Shown: positions 61,376-64,000 of the stretch, one piece after another
Numbering within the stretch: the stretch's first letter is position 1
Layout: the number at the start of each line of letters is the position of its first letter
NCBI RefSeq assembly: GCF_019703515.2
Contig: NC_059346.1
Span: 17,801,501-17,865,500, forward strand
DNA length: 64,000 nt
Reading direction: 5' to 3'
Origin: Myxocyprinus asiaticus
Taxonomy: Eukaryota; Chordata; Actinopteri; Cypriniformes; Catostomidae
Program-made: the position numbers and the translations under genes
The notes under the pieces: model-generated
What the model was told of the DNA's origin: nothing
What the model saw: the letters and a program-made list of their open reading frames with translations, nothing else
The model's database searches: none

Positions 61376-64000
61376 TTCACCACTGAATACAGATCTGATT
61401 GTTTGTTATTGTTTAAATTGCATTTTGGCTTTGTCTTCTCTTCATGACGCAAATCTTAAAGTGCTGTACTCATAACTGTAGGTAAGAGTCATTTATATAT
61501 AAAATGAGAGACTTTGAAATTGAAGGAGTGGTAGTTAGTAATCGCTGGGGAGATTCTGCATCCTAGCGCTGATGCATGTTATTGCACGTTGGTAAAAGCA
61601 AACAACAGTGATAAAAGATGCCAAAGCTCCTCCTCAGTTTCTGATTTGATCTCGTTGTTGCTGCAACAGAACAATTCAAGACACCAGAATCTTTTTATAT
61701 TACAATGTTATGCCTTTCCAATAGCACAATTCACTCAAGAGTCAAGCTACTGTGATATCCTGTGTTGTACTGTCACTTTAAGAGTGAAGTATCCCCAACC
61801 CCAGTGGTCATGTGTTTACTTGTCCACCACAGCAGCATACCGGCCTTTGTACCGCACACACACACAAGAGGCAGAGGAGTTAAAATGCTGTGTCAGCCTT
61901 ATAGCATATACCACACTGTTTGTTGCCCCCTCCTCACTCCCACCCTGCACATTCACCCACGATGACCTTGTGTCAAAGCTGTTTGGTAGTGATGAGCATT
62001 TGGTCTAAAGCTTTTGAGCATACGTTTTGTTTTTAACATTTTGGACATTCCTTTAGTTAGCCAAGAACATTTTTCGAAAAAATCAAGGGAGTGTGCCTCC
62101 TTCCTTCTTTTTGGTTCCAGGACAGAGAAGGGTTCTGTCTCTTATTTTTGGAAGAAGAAAAAGCTGAACCGAATATGTGAAGCCTTCACTTCCTCATGGT
62201 GCATCAAACTGCTGCGTCAAAATGTTTTTTGTTGTCATAGTGAAGATTGTGAGTATTGTTTTGACATTTTAATTTCTGTGTTTTTTTGTTTTTTTTTAAC
62301 AACCAGCATCAGGTCAGGTCACGTCTCTGATCACGAGGTTTTTGTTTGTTTGTTTGTTTGTGTGTGTGTATGAAGGAAGGGTGGATCTCTCTGCGTTACA
62401 TGGAGCTGGACCTGAATAGAAACACGCTATCAACACTGTCTGTCTGTCTCTCTTTCACTCTCTCCCTCCCAGACACTTATTGATATTGCAGAGTGGACCA
62501 ATTCTGTTATTGTCATGTGCATACTAAGTGAGAGCTGTTTACAGACAGCTGTGAGTATCTAAACTGATCAGCTATAAAATAGTTTGACTTCTCTGATCGT
62601 TCTTCAGCCAAACTGCCAGCTCTGAGCTTTTTGTGATTTAATTGGCGCAATATTAAATAGCATTTTGCTCTGGCCTGACAATACTTTGAAAGGCTATCAG
62701 TAAATATTTATTGCCTACAGAGAAGTGATGGTAAGTATGGCTCAAAAAAACTGAAATTGAAACTTTTTACTTCCCTCAGTGAATGAATCATGTATGAAGC
62801 TCTGAGAGTGGTGGATTTGTTCAGAAGTGTCCTGCCCCTCACAGGACAGCTACATTTTTGGGCCTGGGCAAAGAAATGCACTAAACTTCACTAAAATGGC
62901 CTAAATATATCCATGACAGAGAGAATATAGCACAGGAAACAGAAAGTGACACGGAAGAGGACTAAAACAGAAATGATGGAGATGCCTGGAAAAGGGACTA
63001 GTGTCAGGGGAAGCTGCATGGAGGATCTACAGGACATTATCGCTGTGTTTGGGACTGATGCTTAAGAAAATCCACTGGAAATTAGATTCTACTGCCGGGT
63101 TACACTGTGAACCATCAGTGCCTTCTCCTGCCCACACTTCCTGAGAGAGGGGAAAAGTCCAGGGTGGAAGGCAGATATAGATGCCTAAAATATATATATA
63201 GACTTCCTCAGATCTTTTTGGAATAGTGAGCTGTTTGTGATTTGACAGTAAAATATCTGGAATGCTGAGCTCATTGTTTTGGGAACCAGTGTAAATGTAG
63301 TTTTGGTCTTAATCTTTTGTATGAAGTGCATTTTAGTTTTTGTTTTTAGTAATATTTTAATCTTTGAATCAATATTTGAATCTTTCAATCTTGTTTCAGT
63401 CAGTGAAAGCTGCCCTAATCTAATTTGTCACATTGATCTGTCAAGTTTTGTCTACTCTGCTAATGCACTGCACCATGTGCACTGTTGCTCAGCTATTTCT
63501 TTAGTTTTTTTGCGATCAAAAGAGGAATTTTGTGTAATTATATTTTATGTAATTTATTTTTTCATTGTAGTCGACAAAATTCTCACTCGTGAAAATGAGG
63601 AGAGGGATGTGGACTTCTAATGGAGCATTTGGCTGGATGTGATTTATGTTTTTTGAAAATATTGTCATCATTAGAGGGATTGTAAGCATCACCACAGGAT
63701 TCTGTTCTGCTTTCGGACCTTTGACTGCAGAAACTGCGGCTTGCACAATTAAACTGTCCTGGTGCAAGAGCATTGTTGATAATTTACCCTTGCAATGCTG
63801 GCAACTGCTTGACCAGTGACATGCTCTCTATCTGACTACTGGGGCCCGGGGCGATCACAGGGGCTGCCATGGAAACCAGTAGTACATATGACAACATGAC
63901 TGGGCTGACACATGATTGGCCTGTCCAAACGTCCTCATTCTGCCAGCAATTTGAGTGTGTTGGTATGTGTGTGTGTGTGTGTGTGGGTGTGAGAGAGAGA
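61376..64000. other. tpcn1 intron 1 (continued); nothing recognised
   Basis: Short open frames only (for example 61589-62008 and 63279-63620), none resembling a known protein or the next tpcn1 exons. A GT/GA microsatellite begins at about 63965 and runs to the right edge. Confidence 0.45.

Noticed and set aside
61589..62008. 139-aa open frame in tpcn1 intron 1
   Set aside because: No resemblance to channel domains or other families, and no splice context in frame with tpcn1 exon 1.
63279..63620. 113-aa open frame near the right edge
   Set aside because: Rich in Val/Ile/Phe and without motifs; consistent with chance in AT-rich intron sequence.

Overview
This window is vertebrate nuclear DNA, most likely from an otophysan and probably cyprinid teleost. 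The evidence is AT-rich sequence with GT-AG introns, AATAAA signals, long CA/GT, AT and GA microsatellites, and a dense set of fish-type transposons: a 434-bp tRNA-derived SINE, Tc1 elements, hAT elements, TTAA-flanked foldback MITEs and a 5'-truncated L1. No CRISPR array, rRNA, functional tRNA or prokaryotic system is present.

Six protein genes can be read by joining exons by hand. From left to right they are nexmif (+, 5759-10182, neuronal nuclear protein), prps1 (+, 17173-23159, PRPP synthetase, all seven coding exons, 318 aa), a tbx5-type T-box gene (+, 27879-33576, eight exons, 429 aa), cfap73 (+, 44462-48810, axonemal coiled-coil protein, seven exons, 308 aa), iqcd/drc10 (-, 53911-55745, nexin-dynein regulatory complex subunit, 415 aa) and the first coding exon of tpcn1 (+, 56850-56928), which runs beyond the right edge. 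Every splice junction listed keeps frame.

The gene order is informative. nexmif and prps1 have human orthologues on the X long arm. tbx5, cfap73, iqcd and tpcn1 all map to one block of human 12q24. The window therefore spans a junction between two ancestral blocks. The genes that separate this set in human (ddx54, rita1, lhx5, rbm19, tbx3) are absent here, which fits a slimmed-down duplicate of the TBX5 region. The T-box gene, with its divergent N-terminus and short C-terminus, fits the teleost tbx5b copy. cfap73 and iqcd are both motile-cilium axoneme genes, and cfap73 has an RFX X-box just upstream of its start.

The space between genes is mostly transposon debris with readable nesting: a SINE inside a Tc1 element with an 11-bp target duplication, a Tc1 fragment inside a TTAA foldback inside a hAT element in cfap73 intron 4, a hAT element inside a foldback in tpcn1 intron 1, and an L1 with a perfect 16-bp target duplication. 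A few complex, non-repetitive stretches downstream of the T-box gene are candidate enhancers. I found no previously undescribed molecular system. The items most worth checking are the synteny junction, the divergent tbx5 copy, the proposed extra C-terminal exon of nexmif and the dated insertion series.
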